A stretch of DNA of 64,000 bases from Ulva prolifera. Its lineage: Eukaryota; Chlorophyta; Ulvophyceae; Ulvales; Ulvaceae. Each line of letters opens with the position of its first letter. The stretch's first letter is position 1. Positions 1 to 10,701 of the stretch are shown here, in pieces. The position numbers were made by a program, and so were the translations under genes. The stretch lies in NCBI GenBank assembly GCA_023078555.1, contig CM041197.1, positions 3,457,999-3,521,998 of the forward strand, in the 5' to 3' direction. The notes under the pieces were generated by a model that searched no databases, was not told the origin of the DNA, and saw only the letters and a list, made by a program, of their open reading frames with translations.

Positions 1-1393
1 ACAACCATTGCCTGTGGCGCATGCGGCAGGCTGATTCGCCTGTGTTTGACACAGGGTAGAGTGTGGGGAATCAATGGCCAGGCGGGGCCTGCAGATGGGC
101 CCGTCTCTGGATGATGTGAGATACATTGAACCCCTGGCAAGGGCTATACGCTTGCTGCCGTTCCCGTAGCATTGCAACAGTGATGTGTAAATAAGAGTTT
201 GTTACTTTCACCGCCATGCTGGAGTGCCTGCCAGCCGCCTGCGCCTGCCTTCAGGCAATTGCATGCCTTCAGGCGATTGCACCAACGGTGCACTGGGAGA
301 TGTGATCAGTGACTCTCTCGGAGGCAGGCAGTGCATGTGCGTACATGTGTGCAGCTGCAGCTGCAAGCAAGGAAAACGTACACCGCATTTGGGGCCAGCC
401 CAACAGATCGGTTGGATGCTCTAGAGCATAGCGCCTGCGCCACAGCAGCTCTGCTGAGCTGAGCCCAGTGTAACAAGCGCGTTGCCTAGTAGACGAGCTT
501 TTGGGTGTATGTACAGTGTCTCAGGCTGTACATTTCACTCTGGTGTCAAGCAGAAGTTGTAGAAATGGAGCCGTCATCTGTTGCGGAGTCTGAGCAGATG
601 GCTGCATCTTGCACACTGGACAGCGCTCTTACACAGCAGGCGCACAAGATTCAGCCTCACCTTCCTCTGAGAGGAAACTCCGAAACCTGCCTGCGCAGGG
701 CGAATGATGAAGCACCCGCGCCAGTCACTTGCAATATACACAGCGGCAACAGCCAGAAACAATCAGCTAGTCACAGCAGCCACCGGCGTACATATACATC
801 ACACTCTGAATGCCTCATATGAACTTTTGAGCCATGCGAGCCGCAAAATACAACGCAGCCCCAGCAGCGGCCTCTCGAGGCACCCCCAACCAAGATGCCC
901 CACGAAAAATTAGGCCTGCCTGGCTTACAAGACGACACCCATCAGCTTCAAACAGCACTATAAACAAGAGAAATATGACCAGGTCCCACACGTTGTGTTG
1001 CATGCGAGCAAGCCAGCTGGCCGTGGCCACTGGTCACTCACGATCGCGATGGCACTTCCGTACGTTCCGGAACACCCACAGCGTGGCGCGCAGGGTCGTC
1101 AGAGGGTGCAGTGGGCCCCAGCCTTTGCGGCCTATGAACTTGCCGGAATCCTCAGCAAGTGCAGCGAGATGTGCGGTGCCTGCCCCCCCCGGCTCTCCAG
1201 TGTTCCACACCGCCCTGACCTCCTTCATGCTCAGCATTGCATCAAAAGGGACCCCCTGCAGCTACAACGCAGTCATTTCTCAATTACCTTCCACTTTTCA
1301 AACAGCTTCAGGGGGCTGCATATCAGCATTGTGCAGCCTAGGGCTCCTGCTGGCCACAACTGAGCCGTTCTGATGTGAACGGGGGCAACGCAC
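1..1393. other. No firm gene; region downstream of the split OPR gene
   Basis: I see no domain or well-supported splice model here. A minus-strand ORF at 1034-1237 and open frames at 1273-1390 could hold remaining 3' exons of OPR gene A. However, no RAP domain, which ends the related gene at 25.4 kb, can be read. The many small plus-strand ORFs have no recognisable motif. Confidence 0.4.
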
Positions 1394-1770
1394 CGTGCCA
1401 AAGTTATCAAACTTGTGGGACGAGGGGGTGACGATGAGCTGATACATCCGCGCGGCCATCTTCGAGACTGCCCCGTGAGACAGGCGAGCCTGCTCCCCAC
1501 CTCGGTGCCAGATCTTGCCCTGCACCTTCAGCACCGCGAGCGCCCACAGGTTGAAGCAAACGCCCGACAGTCGCAGGGTCGGGAGCAGCTGCAGTGTCGC
1601 GGACACGAGCGCGTCCTGCGTCTCCGGCGGGACTGCACGCTGCCCCTTCGAAAACGCCCACCAGATGCATATAACATCTTGTTTTGACATGGCTGAAGCA
1701 TGCCGGACTGTCGCGGACTGGAGTGCGGCATGCGCGCCGTCAGGCAGGGCAAGCCCAAACACTGCGAAGG
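1394..1770 (-). pseudogene. OPR gene A, 3' part, downstream of the copia insertion
   Basis: This minus-strand segment continues the OPR-type gene whose 5' part lies at 5985-7196. It begins at the copia target site and reads two degenerate repeats of about 38 residues: one starting AVFGLALPDGAHAALQ, the next ICIWWAFSKGQ..VPPETQDAL. A FNLWALAVL segment follows, equivalent to ANILWALGV in the intact relative at 25.4-28.3 kb. A splice donor (CACG|GTGCG) is plausible at 1394. Downstream exons, including any RAP domain, were not found. Members of this family bind organelle RNA. Here the exon is separated from its 5' half by 4.2 kb of retrotransposon, so this allele is probably non-functional. Confidence 0.7.
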
Positions 1771-2318
1771 TGTGAAAGAACACAGCTGCTGTGAGTGTAT
1801 CTCCCTCTAGAGTACTCACTGATGCATGCAGCCTGTGTTTAACTCCAATAGACAAGATTACAGAGGTATACACTAAGTAGAAGTATACCTGTGAAAGAAC
1901 ACAGCTGCTGTGAGTGTCTCCCTCTAGAGTACTCACAGATTCATGCAGCCTGCATTCAACATGCTGAGTTATACCAACTCAGCAGACTATGTGTCCACAA
2001 GCACAAACCAACCACATATCCATGCATGTCAGCTAGAGGACACCATACCTGTGTTTAACTCCAATAGACAAGATGTCCTACTGGAGTCAACACAAGGCTT
2101 ATATGCAAACAAGCACACAGACACATAATGTCTACCTATGTGCAAAACAACAAACGCTCCCGCTTTCTGAGTCCCTTTATCTCAGGGATCGCGTCGAGCA
2201 CGTGTACAGCAACCATGCGTACAACCACCTCTTGATATGCTAGCTTCTAGCTCCCTCACACAGCAGTCTCCTATTGAGCCATGCTTATGATTCTCCTGAA
2301 ACTCCTGGTTTCACCACA
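1771..2318 (-). repeat. 3' LTR of the copia element
   Basis: 548 bp, beginning tgtgaaagaa and ending tttcaccaca on the plus strand. It matches the copy at 5432-5979 base for base as far as I can read. It contains an internal duplication offset by 119 bp (from 1771 and from 1890), sharing the gtgaaagaacacagctgctg block, and two copies of an actccaatagacaagat block. Confidence 0.93.
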
Positions 2319-2332
2319 GCCCCCCTGAATCA

Positions 2333-5300
2333 TCAGACTGATTCAATCTGAGAGATCTGCATTCCCAGCGCCTTTGCTCCAGCCTCCTGCTTCGGGCCTG
2401 GAAGCGCCTTGGTGAGGATGTCAGCCTTCATCTCCTCTGTCTTGACAAACACTGCTTCAATGTCTCCTTGCATCACACGGTGGCGGACAAAATGAAACGC
2501 AATGTCTATGTGCTTTGTCCTACCAGCTGCTCCTGGAGTATGCTGCTTCATCAAAACAAGGGCGGACTGGTTGTCCCCATACATTCGAATACGCTGCATC
2601 TGCCCACTCAGCTCAGCCATGAGCTTGCGAACCCACAACACCTCCTTCACCGCTGCAGCTGCTGCCATATACTCAGCCTCACATGTTGAGCAAGCTACCA
2701 CAGTCTGCAACTTGGATTTCCAGACCACAGGACCACCATGCATGAGTACAACTGCACCTGAGGTGCTCTTTCTAGAGTCAGATTCACCAACGTAATCAGC
2801 ATCTCTGTATGCCTCTACAACGGGCATACCACGCTGATACACAATGCCCCTATCAAGCGTACCAGCAATGTACCGCAGCACACGCTTGGCAGCTTTCCAA
2901 TGCACATCAGTTGCAGTTGCCACAAAACGACTCAGTACACCACATGCATATGCAAGATCAGGCCGAGTGTTCACAGTCAGATACAGCAAGGACCCAACAA
3001 GCTCAGCGTATGGAGTCTCATCACCGAGAGGAGTGCCTTCATGTCGCCCCAGATGTGTGTTTGCCTCCAGCGGTGTGGTGACCGCTTTGCTGTCAGACAT
3101 GCCGAAACGCTCCAGCACATCACGGGCATACTTCGGCTGACCCAACCAGATCTGCCCTAGCTCACGGTCCCTCCGAAGCTGCAGACCCAGGAAGTAGGTG
3201 ACCTTCCCGATGTCCTTGATCTCAAAGGCGCCGGCGATTGCCGCCAAGGCTGCCTGAACCATCTGCTTCCTGCCGATGATTATACCGTCGTCCACGTAGA
3301 TTAGAATGTAGACTCGCCGCTGCCCTTCACCTTTGTAGAACATGCATGGGTCCGACTCCGATGCAGTGAATCCGAGACGGGTGAGCTCGCTTAGCAGCGT
3401 GGCGTGCCAGGCACGCGCAGCCTTCTTCAGCCCATACAGAGCTTTCCGCAGTCTGTATGTGCGGCCGCCGAATGCCTCCGGCATCCGAACGTACACCTCG
3501 TCGGTCGGGTCAAGCTCCCCATTCAGGAAAGCTGTTGCCACATCAAACTGATGCAGCTCAAAATCATGCTCCGCAGCGTGTGCGAGCATGACTCGAAATG
3601 TCGCTTGCTGAGCAGTGGGAGCAAAAACTTCTTCGAAGTCCATGCCCTTGCGCTGCAAGCACCCCAGCACCACCAGCCGGGTCTTGTACTTGTCAACTGC
3701 TCCAAACGCATCGCGCTTGATTTTGTAGACTGGTTTCATCGGCAGAACCCTCTTTCCCATTGGTACTTCAGTCACGAGGTCCAGAACCCCCTTCTCAATG
3801 ATGGATGCCCACTCTGCCTCCATGGATGCACGCCAGAGCTCCGCATCAGGTCGGCCAAGCGCCTCCGCAGTCGTCTTCGGTTCATCTGTCAGCCCGTCCG
3901 CAGCGTACGCATACGCATGGGGTTGAAATGCATCAGGTGCACGCCGCTCCCGTCTGGGGTACCTGTGTGCTGGTATCTCTTCTACGGGTGGCGCGCCCGC
4001 ATCACCGTCATTGTCGGGGTCTTCACCACCATCGGCGTTGCCGTCATCACCAGCATCACCACCGCCATCGTCGCCAGCATCTTCATTGCCGTCATCACCA
4101 GCATCGTCGTCGGAGTCTTCACCGTCCGAGTCCTCGGCATCACTGGCAGCTTCCAGTGGTGGCATGTCCGCATACATGTCTGGCTCTCCAAGATCAGGAG
4201 TCATCAGGTCTTCATCGGACTCTGAGCCCACCGGCTCTGCATACGCGGGCATCATCTCGCAGTTCATTTCATACACACGCCCACGCTTCCGTCCTGTGAG
4301 GATGATGCCTCCTTTAGCGTCCATGATCTGACATCTGTCACCCTTCTGGGTGCACTCATGAGCTGCTTCAGTTGCCAGGAACCCTGATAGAAGGTTCACT
4401 GTCATGCTCGGTACCCATAGCACCGAACGCAGCAGCACCAGGCCCGCTGGGCCTCCATCCAGCCACACTTCTCCTTCTCCCATCACATCGTGGCACTCAC
4501 CACCTCCCAGAACCACTCGCTTGGTGCTGCTAGGTCTCATGTCACGAATCACATTGCGATTGTGTACAATGTGGTGAGAAGATCCGCTGTCGTAGAGCAG
4601 AGCATCAGTGCTTGCCCCGGCGGCCATTGCCATCCCCTCGGATGGATGTGCAGCTTGTGCAACCATTGCTGCTGCTGGCCGCGGGCGATCCTCAGGCTTC
4701 ACCTTCGGTTGCCGACAGTCCTTCTGGATGTGGCCTACCTTCCCGCAGTTGAAACATTTCCGCGTCTCTTTCCGCTTCTTCTGGCCCTCGGCGTTCATCG
4801 CCTTGCCATCTCTGTTCCCAGCACTCTGCTGAGAACTCTCCACCAGTCTGACGGCAGCCTTCAGCTCCTTCATGACCTGGTTGAAGCCTGCGCTCACATG
4901 CTGTGTAAGCATCATGACCAGGGAGCCCCTCTCTGGAGCCTCCTTTAGTCCACGCACGAGCGCATTCGCGGCCAGCTGATCCGCTGCCGCGAAGTCGGTG
5001 TCTTGAAGCTTCTCAAGAACCTCAAGCACCCTCTCTGCATACCGCGTGTATGCCTCCGATGAGCCTTGCCGAATGTCATTCAGCTCGCTCACCAAGAGCG
5101 GTTGCCGAAGCTCCTGCTCCGCCTCGTATTCAGCACGCACTTGCTGCCACGCCGCCATGGTGGTGGCTGCACGGTCAATGATGCGCGCCAGACCTCTGTC
5201 TTCAACGCAGAGCAGCATCCTGCTCCGGACCTTCGCGTCCGCCATCACTTCCTGTTGTGCAGCCATGTCTGGCTCCTCTGTGAGCCAGCCCTCCACTCCC

Positions 5301-5404
5301 ATAGTAGTCAAGGATGCCCGGAACTGTGCAGCCCACAGCCGGTAGTCCCCACCCCGCTTCAGCTTGCGGACGGCATGGAGAGTGCTGCTTCGTTGATCTT
5401 CCAT
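2333..5404 (-). CDS. Copia Gag-Pol polyprotein (fossil retrotransposon ORF)
   Basis: A single frame of about 1023 codons from the ATG at 5404. In order it carries: an N-terminal Gag region; a CCHC zinc knuckle (CFNCGKVGHIQKDC, about residue 220); a protease-type DSGSSHHIV motif; an acidic Asp/Gly/Glu-rich low-complexity linker; a copia-type reverse transcriptase with a YVDD catalytic motif (IYVDDGIIIG); and a C-terminal RNase H ending near TKHIDIAFHFVRH. The polyprotein is shorter than most copia polyproteins, which usually exceed 1300 residues, so it looks incomplete although the frame is open throughout. Transcription would start in the LTR at 5432-5979. Confidence 0.9.
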   Translation of the reverse strand: MEDQRSSTLHAVRKLKRGGDYRLWAAQFRASLTTMGVEGWLTEEPDMAAQQEVMADAKVRSRMLLCVEDRGLARIIDRAATTMAAWQQVRAEYEAEQELRQPLLVSELNDIRQGSSEAYTRYAERVLEVLEKLQDTDFAAADQLAANALVRGLKEAPERGSLVMMLTQHVSAGFNQVMKELKAAVRLVESSQQSAGNRDGKAMNAEGQKKRKETRKCFNCGKVGHIQKDCRQPKVKPEDRPRPAAAMVAQAAHPSEGMAMAAGASTDALLYDSGSSHHIVHNRNVIRDMRPSSTKRVVLGGGECHDVMGEGEVWLDGGPAGLVLLRSVLWVPSMTVNLLSGFLATEAAHECTQKGDRCQIMDAKGGIILTGRKRGRVYEMNCEMMPAYAEPVGSESDEDLMTPDLGEPDMYADMPPLEAASDAEDSDGEDSDDDAGDDGNEDAGDDGGGDAGDDGNADGGEDPDNDGDAGAPPVEEIPAHRYPRRERRAPDAFQPHAYAYAADGLTDEPKTTAEALGRPDAELWRASMEAEWASIIEKGVLDLVTEVPMGKRVLPMKPVYKIKRDAFGAVDKYKTRLVVLGCLQRKGMDFEEVFAPTAQQATFRVMLAHAAEHDFELHQFDVATAFLNGELDPTDEVYVRMPEAFGGRTYRLRKALYGLKKAARAWHATLLSELTRLGFTASESDPCMFYKGEGQRRVYILIYVDDGIIIGRKQMVQAALAAIAGAFEIKDIGKVTYFLGLQLRRDRELGQIWLGQPKYARDVLERFGMSDSKAVTTPLEANTHLGRHEGTPLGDETPYAELVGSLLYLTVNTRPDLAYACGVLSRFVATATDVHWKAAKRVLRYIAGTLDRGIVYQRGMPVVEAYRDADYVGESDSRKSTSGAVVLMHGGPVVWKSKLQTVVACSTCEAEYMAAAAAVKEVLWVRKLMAELSGQMQRIRMYGDNQSALVLMKQHTPGAAGRTKHIDIAFHFVRHRVMQGDIEAVFVKTEEMKADILTKALPGPKQEAGAKALGMQISQIESV

Positions 5405-5419
5405 TGCGCTTAACACAAT

Positions 5420-5431
5420 GAGCCCATAACC
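5420..5431 (-). other. Primer-binding site, initiator tRNA-Met type
   Basis: Directly after the 5' LTR the minus strand reads GGTTATGGGCTC. This is complementary, with one difference, to the anticodon arm of eukaryotic initiator tRNA-Met (GGGCCCAUAACC). Priming from an internal tRNA half-molecule is the mode known for Drosophila copia, rather than the tRNA 3' end used by most plant copia elements. Confidence 0.75.
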
Positions 5432-5979
5432 TGTGAAAGAACACAGCTGCTGTGAGTGTATCTCCCTCTAGAGTACTCACTGATGCATGCAGCCTGTGTT
5501 TAACTCCAATAGACAAGATTACAGAGGTATACACTAAGTAGAAGTATACCTGTGAAAGAACACAGCTGCTGTGAGTGTCTCCCTCTAGAGTACTCACAGA
5601 TTCATGCAGCCTGCATTCAACATGCTGAGTTATACCAACTCAGCAGACTATGTGTCCACAAGCACAAACCAACCACATATCCATGCATGTCAGCTAGAGG
5701 ACACCATACCTGTGTTTAACTCCAATAGACAAGATGTCCTACTGGAGTCAACACAAGGCTTATATGCAAACAAGCACACAGACACATAATGTCTACCTAT
5801 GTGCAAAACAACAAACGCTCCCGCTTTCTGAGTCCCTTTATCTCAGGGATCGCGTCGAGCACGTGTACAGCAACCATGCGTACAACCACCTCTTGATATG
5901 CTAGCTTCTAGCTCCCTCACACAGCAGTCTCCTATTGAGCCATGCTTATGATTCTCCTGAAACTCCTGGTTTCACCACA
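5432..5979 (-). repeat. 5' LTR of the copia element
   Basis: 548-bp terminal repeat with the same sequence as 1771-2318. The target-duplicated bases gaagg follow at 5980-5984, and the OPR exon resumes at once in its TGGTGGGCC (Trp-Trp-Ala) codons. Confidence 0.93.
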
Positions 5980-6639
5980 GAAGGCCCACCACAGGTCGGA
6001 GACTCGAATCGCACGCAGGCCGCCGACAATCGCGTGATCCCGCGCTTGGAGAGCGCGCAGCATGTGCCGCTGCAGAGCGGCTGACGGCGGGGGTGCGCCA
6101 AACTCCCGCTGCAGCATTGCGGCAGCATGCACGACGACACTGAACTGCTCGGCGTCCAATGCATCCACGCCCGAGCGCTCGAGCCCCGCCCAGAAGTCGC
6201 TGCTGTATTGGCCAATATTAGCTTGCGCGACTGCGACCCGCGCCACCTCCACGGGATTAAGGAATAGTATTGGGTCCGCCGCGGCGAGGGAGAAGAGGCT
6301 GGCGATGTTTTCCTGGAACTCGTTGTCCTTGCGGCAGAGCATGTATAGAGATTCTTGGGCTCGAAGGAAACCGCCCAGATCAGAGAGGAGGGCGGGCTGG
6401 TACTGGGTCTCGTCACGGAGAGCGCAGGATGCGATGACGGAAATAGTTTTGGCCCATGATGGTAGTTGGTCAGGCCTAATGGGATGCGGAGGCAAGGCCG
6501 CCAGAGTCCCCATGAGTTTGCCTGAAACTGCTGGTGATTGCAGAGATCCAGCGAGCGTGTCCGGGTGTGGCCAGTCGGTGGATACGAACATGGGCTCCCC
6601 TGGCCCACCTGCATGCACATGCCGGTCTGAAGGTCTCCG

Positions 6640-6734
6640 TGGTTGAGATCTACTCTTCTAGAAATCACGGATGCACACCCACATGCATGCAAGTCGGTTT
6701 TGGTGGTTGTCTTCTCCCGTTCACGCTGTTGTAA
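6640..6734 (+). repeat. Short retroposon fragment ending ..CGTTCACGCTGTTGTAA
   Basis: Lies in the intron of OPR gene A. Its 3' end (6711-6734, cttctcccgttcacgctgtt then gtaa) matches copies at 54829, 42470 and, inverted, 43101. Similar gcac..ccacatgcat blocks on either side (from about 6673 and 6738) look like an imperfect target duplication. This suggests a LINE-mobilised short element. Confidence 0.5.
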
Positions 6735-6789
6735 GCGTGCACCCACATGCATCGATGCAGGTACCAGTACACCTAGGCCTGCAATAGTG

Positions 6790-6865
6790 AAAGTAATTCT
6801 GAATTTACTGAGCCGTATCCTATTGGACTTTGACAACTCCGAATCAACGGAACCACATATGCCGA
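6790..6865 (-). repeat. 5'-truncated copy of a tRNA-related SINE family
   Basis: Shares the block gaatttactgagccgtatcc and the following bases with copies at 47.04 kb, 51.0 kb (inverted) and 59.95 kb. On the minus strand it ends in an ATTACTTTCACTATT-type tail. Only the 3' end of the family is present here. Confidence 0.6.
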
Positions 6866-7269
6866 CCTGTGTGACGGCAAGCAACGTTGCTTGTACGCCC
6901 ATCCTAATTGAGCAGCTCTCACCTTGATGGCGTTCCTCGGACGGAGCCTCGTGCTGTGTTTGCATAGGCAGGTGTGTTCTTCTGTCGCTCACATCGGATG
7001 GTTGCTTCCCGGGTGCGTCATCGCCACTGTGACTCGCAACGCTGAGGCCCGTGCCATGGCGCCGAGATGTGGAGGTGTATTTCCGAGAGAAATTGGCAAC
7101 AGGAACTTGCCTGACGACCTGCTTGCTCTTCGCAGCAGTTGCGGAGGTCGGTGCGAAGCGCTGGGCGAGCCTCTGTCGACTGCTGCACGTGAGCATCGCT
7201 GCGTGCGTGGGAACGGTGCCCTGTGTGGCGGTGAGACGAATGCGCGCTGCTCTGAGCACCAGTGAAACT

Positions 7270-8308
7270 CCGACCTGATGAGCTTTCTCAGGTATGGGAA
7301 CGATTAGGTCGACGAGGTTTTGCTTCTTGGCGCGCGTCGCAGTGATCTTGACAGGTACACCTGCAGGTGCTCGGCCCGACCTTCCTTCTCGACTATTTAT
7401 AAGCGATGCAGCACCAGTGCTCTACAACCCCCGTATTTTATGGGGGGATTCCCGCTGAGTTTTTCCATTTTTCAGAGGGCAAGCACCGCTGGTATGCTGA
7501 AATTTCGGAGGGCTATCCCGCTGTAATTGTTTTGTTCTGGAGGGATGCCAAAAACATTTCGGCCTCGCTGCGCTCGCAATCATATATGTGTGCTGAAGTA
7601 TGGTAGTGAGGAATAACCTTTGCAATCATATACATTTACCTCCAAGGCCTGTTTGTGTGGGCAACAACAGCAACATACACATTCAGTCGCCCTCTTGCAT
7701 ACCAAAGGTCAGCAAGCGCTCTAACTCATCACGCTCAATGTCCTGCTCATCATCATTGTCACTATAGCTATAACCTACCTCCTCACCACCTTCAGCACCT
7801 GGAAGCACATCAGACAAAACTGCGTCCCACGCCTCATCAGGCTGCATGGCTACTTGTTGTGAGATACATCTCACTAGGCGCATGCTGGCGCGGCACACCT
7901 ATAGACACCTAAGGCTGCAGCGCAGACCACAACATGTGTCCTCGTAACTTGGACTGGCGTCTGTACAACGCCACTTATACATTATATACCACGTTAATTA
8001 TTATTATGCACATATGTGCACGCAATTTATGTACAGCGTCCTGTACACTCGAATCACAATGATACGTGTATGCCAGACACCTTACTGGACGTGGCTACGA
8101 GTGCACCAACTCGGCCAGCTTACGCAGCCATGCTTAGTTGGCACTGTATTATATCGGATTACCTGGACCAGCGCATTAGCGGTCATGTCCTACCCAAGCT
8201 AGACTGGTATCTTACAGACCGGGTCGCATGCAGACCTCCCATGTTTATTTGCGAACTCACGCATGTTACGCGGCAGCCTTGGGGCTTCGCATGCATGCCC
8301 GCTGTTAG
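7270..8308. other. Intergenic; one small acidic minus-strand ORF
   Basis: A possible hAT-like terminus, cagtgctctacaa, occurs at 7415; I could not find its partner. A minus-strand ORF at 7683-7898 reads VAMQPDEAWDAVLSD.. then an acidic Ser/Asp/Glu stretch, and looks like the C-terminus of a decayed protein. I do not recognise it. Nothing else in the region is supported. Confidence 0.35.
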
Positions 8309-10139
8309 CACTACAAGAATGACTTTTGCAGGAACAGGCCACCGGAACACTATTTTGGGAGCTGTTCCGGTGGCACAATGCCGTGTTCAGCGACTCTCAA
8401 ACAAAGTGTGGGAAATTAGCTTTGCAGTGGTGTCGGCGTGAGAACATCGTTCGAGGTTGTTGTAGTGGTATGCTGCACGCCCGCATGATTTCGCGGCGCG
8501 CACTGACGCTTACACGTCAGTGCACGCGCGTGTTCTCGTGTGCATGTAAGCCAGTCACGAAGTTTTCATACCACGCCGAACTCCACTGCCGTGAAGAGTA
8601 AAACGGGCGGACAAATGGATGAATTTCGAGTGTTTGTACGCTTGTTGTCGTTCTTTCCGAGCCCGTGTGCGTTCAGCACCAGGTGCGGGTAGGCTGCCTG
8701 TCTCAGCGCGGGCTCGTCATGCGACTGGCACAGGTCGACTTTCGTGACGCGATATTTTAGCTTTAAGGTTATTTGTGTTGTTTCGGTGTCGCTGTGACTC
8801 AACGGTAGCATGTTCCGTGTCGGGCGCCCGGATGAAGCAGAGATGCGTCGTACTCGCATCGTGCGCTACACCACACCATTTAGACGTGTCCACACTTACT
8901 CGCGCCCAGTGGCCCAAATTAAATGCGTGAAGGTGCATGGGCTTGCCTGAGTTGCTCACAATGCATCGATACGATGTACCGAGTGTCAGTGTACGAGGGC
9001 ACCGGTGCTGTAGTGCAGCTTGTGCGTGGTGATGAGAAGGTCTGGCGACCGATCATTCTCCGCGCTGATCATTGAAGTTGCCTACTGAGTGTTTGCGGCT
9101 GTGTTTCGGAGCACTTCTGTATGTTGCCAGCCTGGCGTGGCCGTGATCGTGTGATCAGTTGGCTGTCCGTTGTCACGGGGCGGACGCCGTTCCACCAGCC
9201 CAGCCGTGCAGCGACTCAATGCAAAACAATATAACTGACATATACTGCTATTTTCACCCGTCCTGGGGCTCTAATTCGCGTGCTTCTTTGGTTCCGCCGG
9301 GCCCGGAACAGCCAATCTGGGGTAGAGATTTAGAGTGTTTGGGGGTATGGCATGTTCCGGCGATGCTTGTGGACACGCAGGCGAACACGCAGGCGATCAC
9401 ACAGGAACGATGTATCACATAATGTACACCGAGTAAGCAACATTACATCACTGACAACCTTACGAGCGTCGCAGAATGCGTGCGTCTCATCACACGGTCC
9501 TGCCTCTCCTTGGGCAGTGCTCTCACGTTGCACAGCGCCCCGAGCATCCATATTGCGAACCACAAATTAAACTATGTCAACATCGAAAGTCGGGCTTCGG
9601 TTTTTGCTTGACTTCTGCGTTTAATTGATTGGCGTGCTGGTGCTCGTATTGGGACCCCGTTCATCGTGTAAGTGATGGCTGTTCCCTGCAAGCTATATAC
9701 CTTGAGAAGTAAATCAGCCAGCACAGCAAGGGTCAAAAAGCTGGCCTCTGTGCAGAGAGGCTGAAACTCGATCTATTGAGACATGTGCTCACCTTGTACA
9801 GCTTGTGTGAGTTCAATCATGACTGCATCTGTGAGAGCAGCCCTCAATCATGACTGCATTTGTGAAATAGGGCAGTGCCTCACTCGTTGCTGTACTGTTG
9901 TAGAAGCCGCACATGTGTGGGCGCTAGAATGAGTGTTGGACACCTGTACACATCAGCATGAGTGAAATAGCATCCTGGTCCTGTAGCTAAGTTGCTGCTC
10001 CTCGTGGTACAGCTTCAAGTTGCTGCGGAGGCAGTTGCTAGATCTCTTGTTTATGGAGGCATACCTATGCGAGAGTAGCAGCAGCGTCATTGTGTCTTGA
10101 GAAGGCAAAGCTAAATTCTCGTCCCTCTTGCACTCTTGA

Positions 10140-10428
10140 TGTTGTGGGATATCCATATCTGGGGATCCAAGAATATAGATGACATAATCAAGGGAGGAGT
10201 CATCTAACAAAGGACTCGTTGCTTCAGGTGAGCCCCAGTGGTTAGAGCATGTCGTGTGTACTCTAGAGGTCACCGGTTCAATTCTTACTTTCATTTCTGC
10301 CGCGCGACTTTACGCGATGGCAAGGTACGCTCCCCTCCACGTCGTCATGCACAGTCAGCATGCTTACCAGCTCAGGCACGCGCATTAACCCCTGTGCACA
10401 CTCGATGAGACTAACACGCGTCTTGACA
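10140..10428 (+). repeat. Left LTR of the TRIM
   Basis: 289 bp. It contains an A-box-like tgagccccagtgg (10229-10241) and a B-box-like ggttcaattct (10275-10285), 46 bp apart start to start, the spacing seen in tRNA genes. The segment agtggttagagc is a typical tRNA D-arm. The acceptor and T stems do not pair, so it is not a working tRNA gene. Confidence 0.85.
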
Positions 10429-10701
10429 GGTATCGGTGAGCAGACTTCGTAATCTGCCTTACAGCTTCCATCTTCCTTACACCTTCCGCTGTGTGAGCTC
10501 CTCCCGAGCGATCGCATCCCAGTCAACATAGCTCTCGAGCTTAAGGGAGTCCCAGTTATATGAGTTCGGTTACAGCGGGTTGGGCCCCCGTGGACTCGGG
10601 ACGCGAAGAGAAGGTTCCAACATTCCATCAGGAGTATCGAAGATATCCCACAGTTATCAGATCTGGATCTCCCTACGCTCGATCCTCGTTAAGGGGGGAA
10701 G

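Larger units (their letters stand above)
1771..5979 (-). mobile_element. Ty1/copia LTR retrotransposon, very young, inserted in an OPR exon
   Basis: A 4209-bp element on the minus strand. It has two 548-bp LTRs (TG...CA) that look identical throughout, flanked by a 5-bp target duplication gaagg (1766-1770 and 5980-5984). A primer-binding site follows the 5' LTR at 5420-5431, and a purine-rich tract (AGGGGGGC) lies just before the 3' LTR. One continuous frame carries a Gag zinc knuckle, an aspartic protease, a reverse transcriptase and an RNase H. The order and motifs are those of Ty1/copia. The polyprotein is shorter than usual for the family, so the element looks incomplete (about one break). 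Identical LTRs imply a very recent insertion. Confidence 0.93.
5985..7196 (-). pseudogene. OPR (octotricopeptide-like) gene A, 5' part, interrupted by copia
   Basis: Two exons can be read. Exon 1 (7196-6923) starts at an ATG giving MLTCSSRQRLAQRFAPTSA.., rich in Arg, Ser and Ala and poor in acidic residues, like an organelle transit peptide. It ends at a strong donor, AAG|GTGAGA. Exon 2 starts after TGCATGCAG at 6608, and the split glycine codon is restored in phase 1. Exon 2 matches the N-terminal half of gene B at 28 kb: QYSSDFWAGLERSG against QYSSEFWSRIERSG, then FSVVVHAAAMLQREFGAPPPS. It runs to SDLWWAF, where the copia element enters. The flank on the other side continues AVFGLALP. The family is known for binding organelle transcripts. 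The intron (6609-6922) holds two short retroposon fragments. Confidence 0.75.

Noticed and set aside
834-1373. 179-residue plus-strand ORF
   Set aside because: No motif, and it overlaps equally open frames on both strands.
10222-10295. A tRNA gene inside the TRIM LTR
   Set aside because: The A and B boxes are good, but acceptor and T stems do not pair. It is present identically in both LTRs as part of the element.
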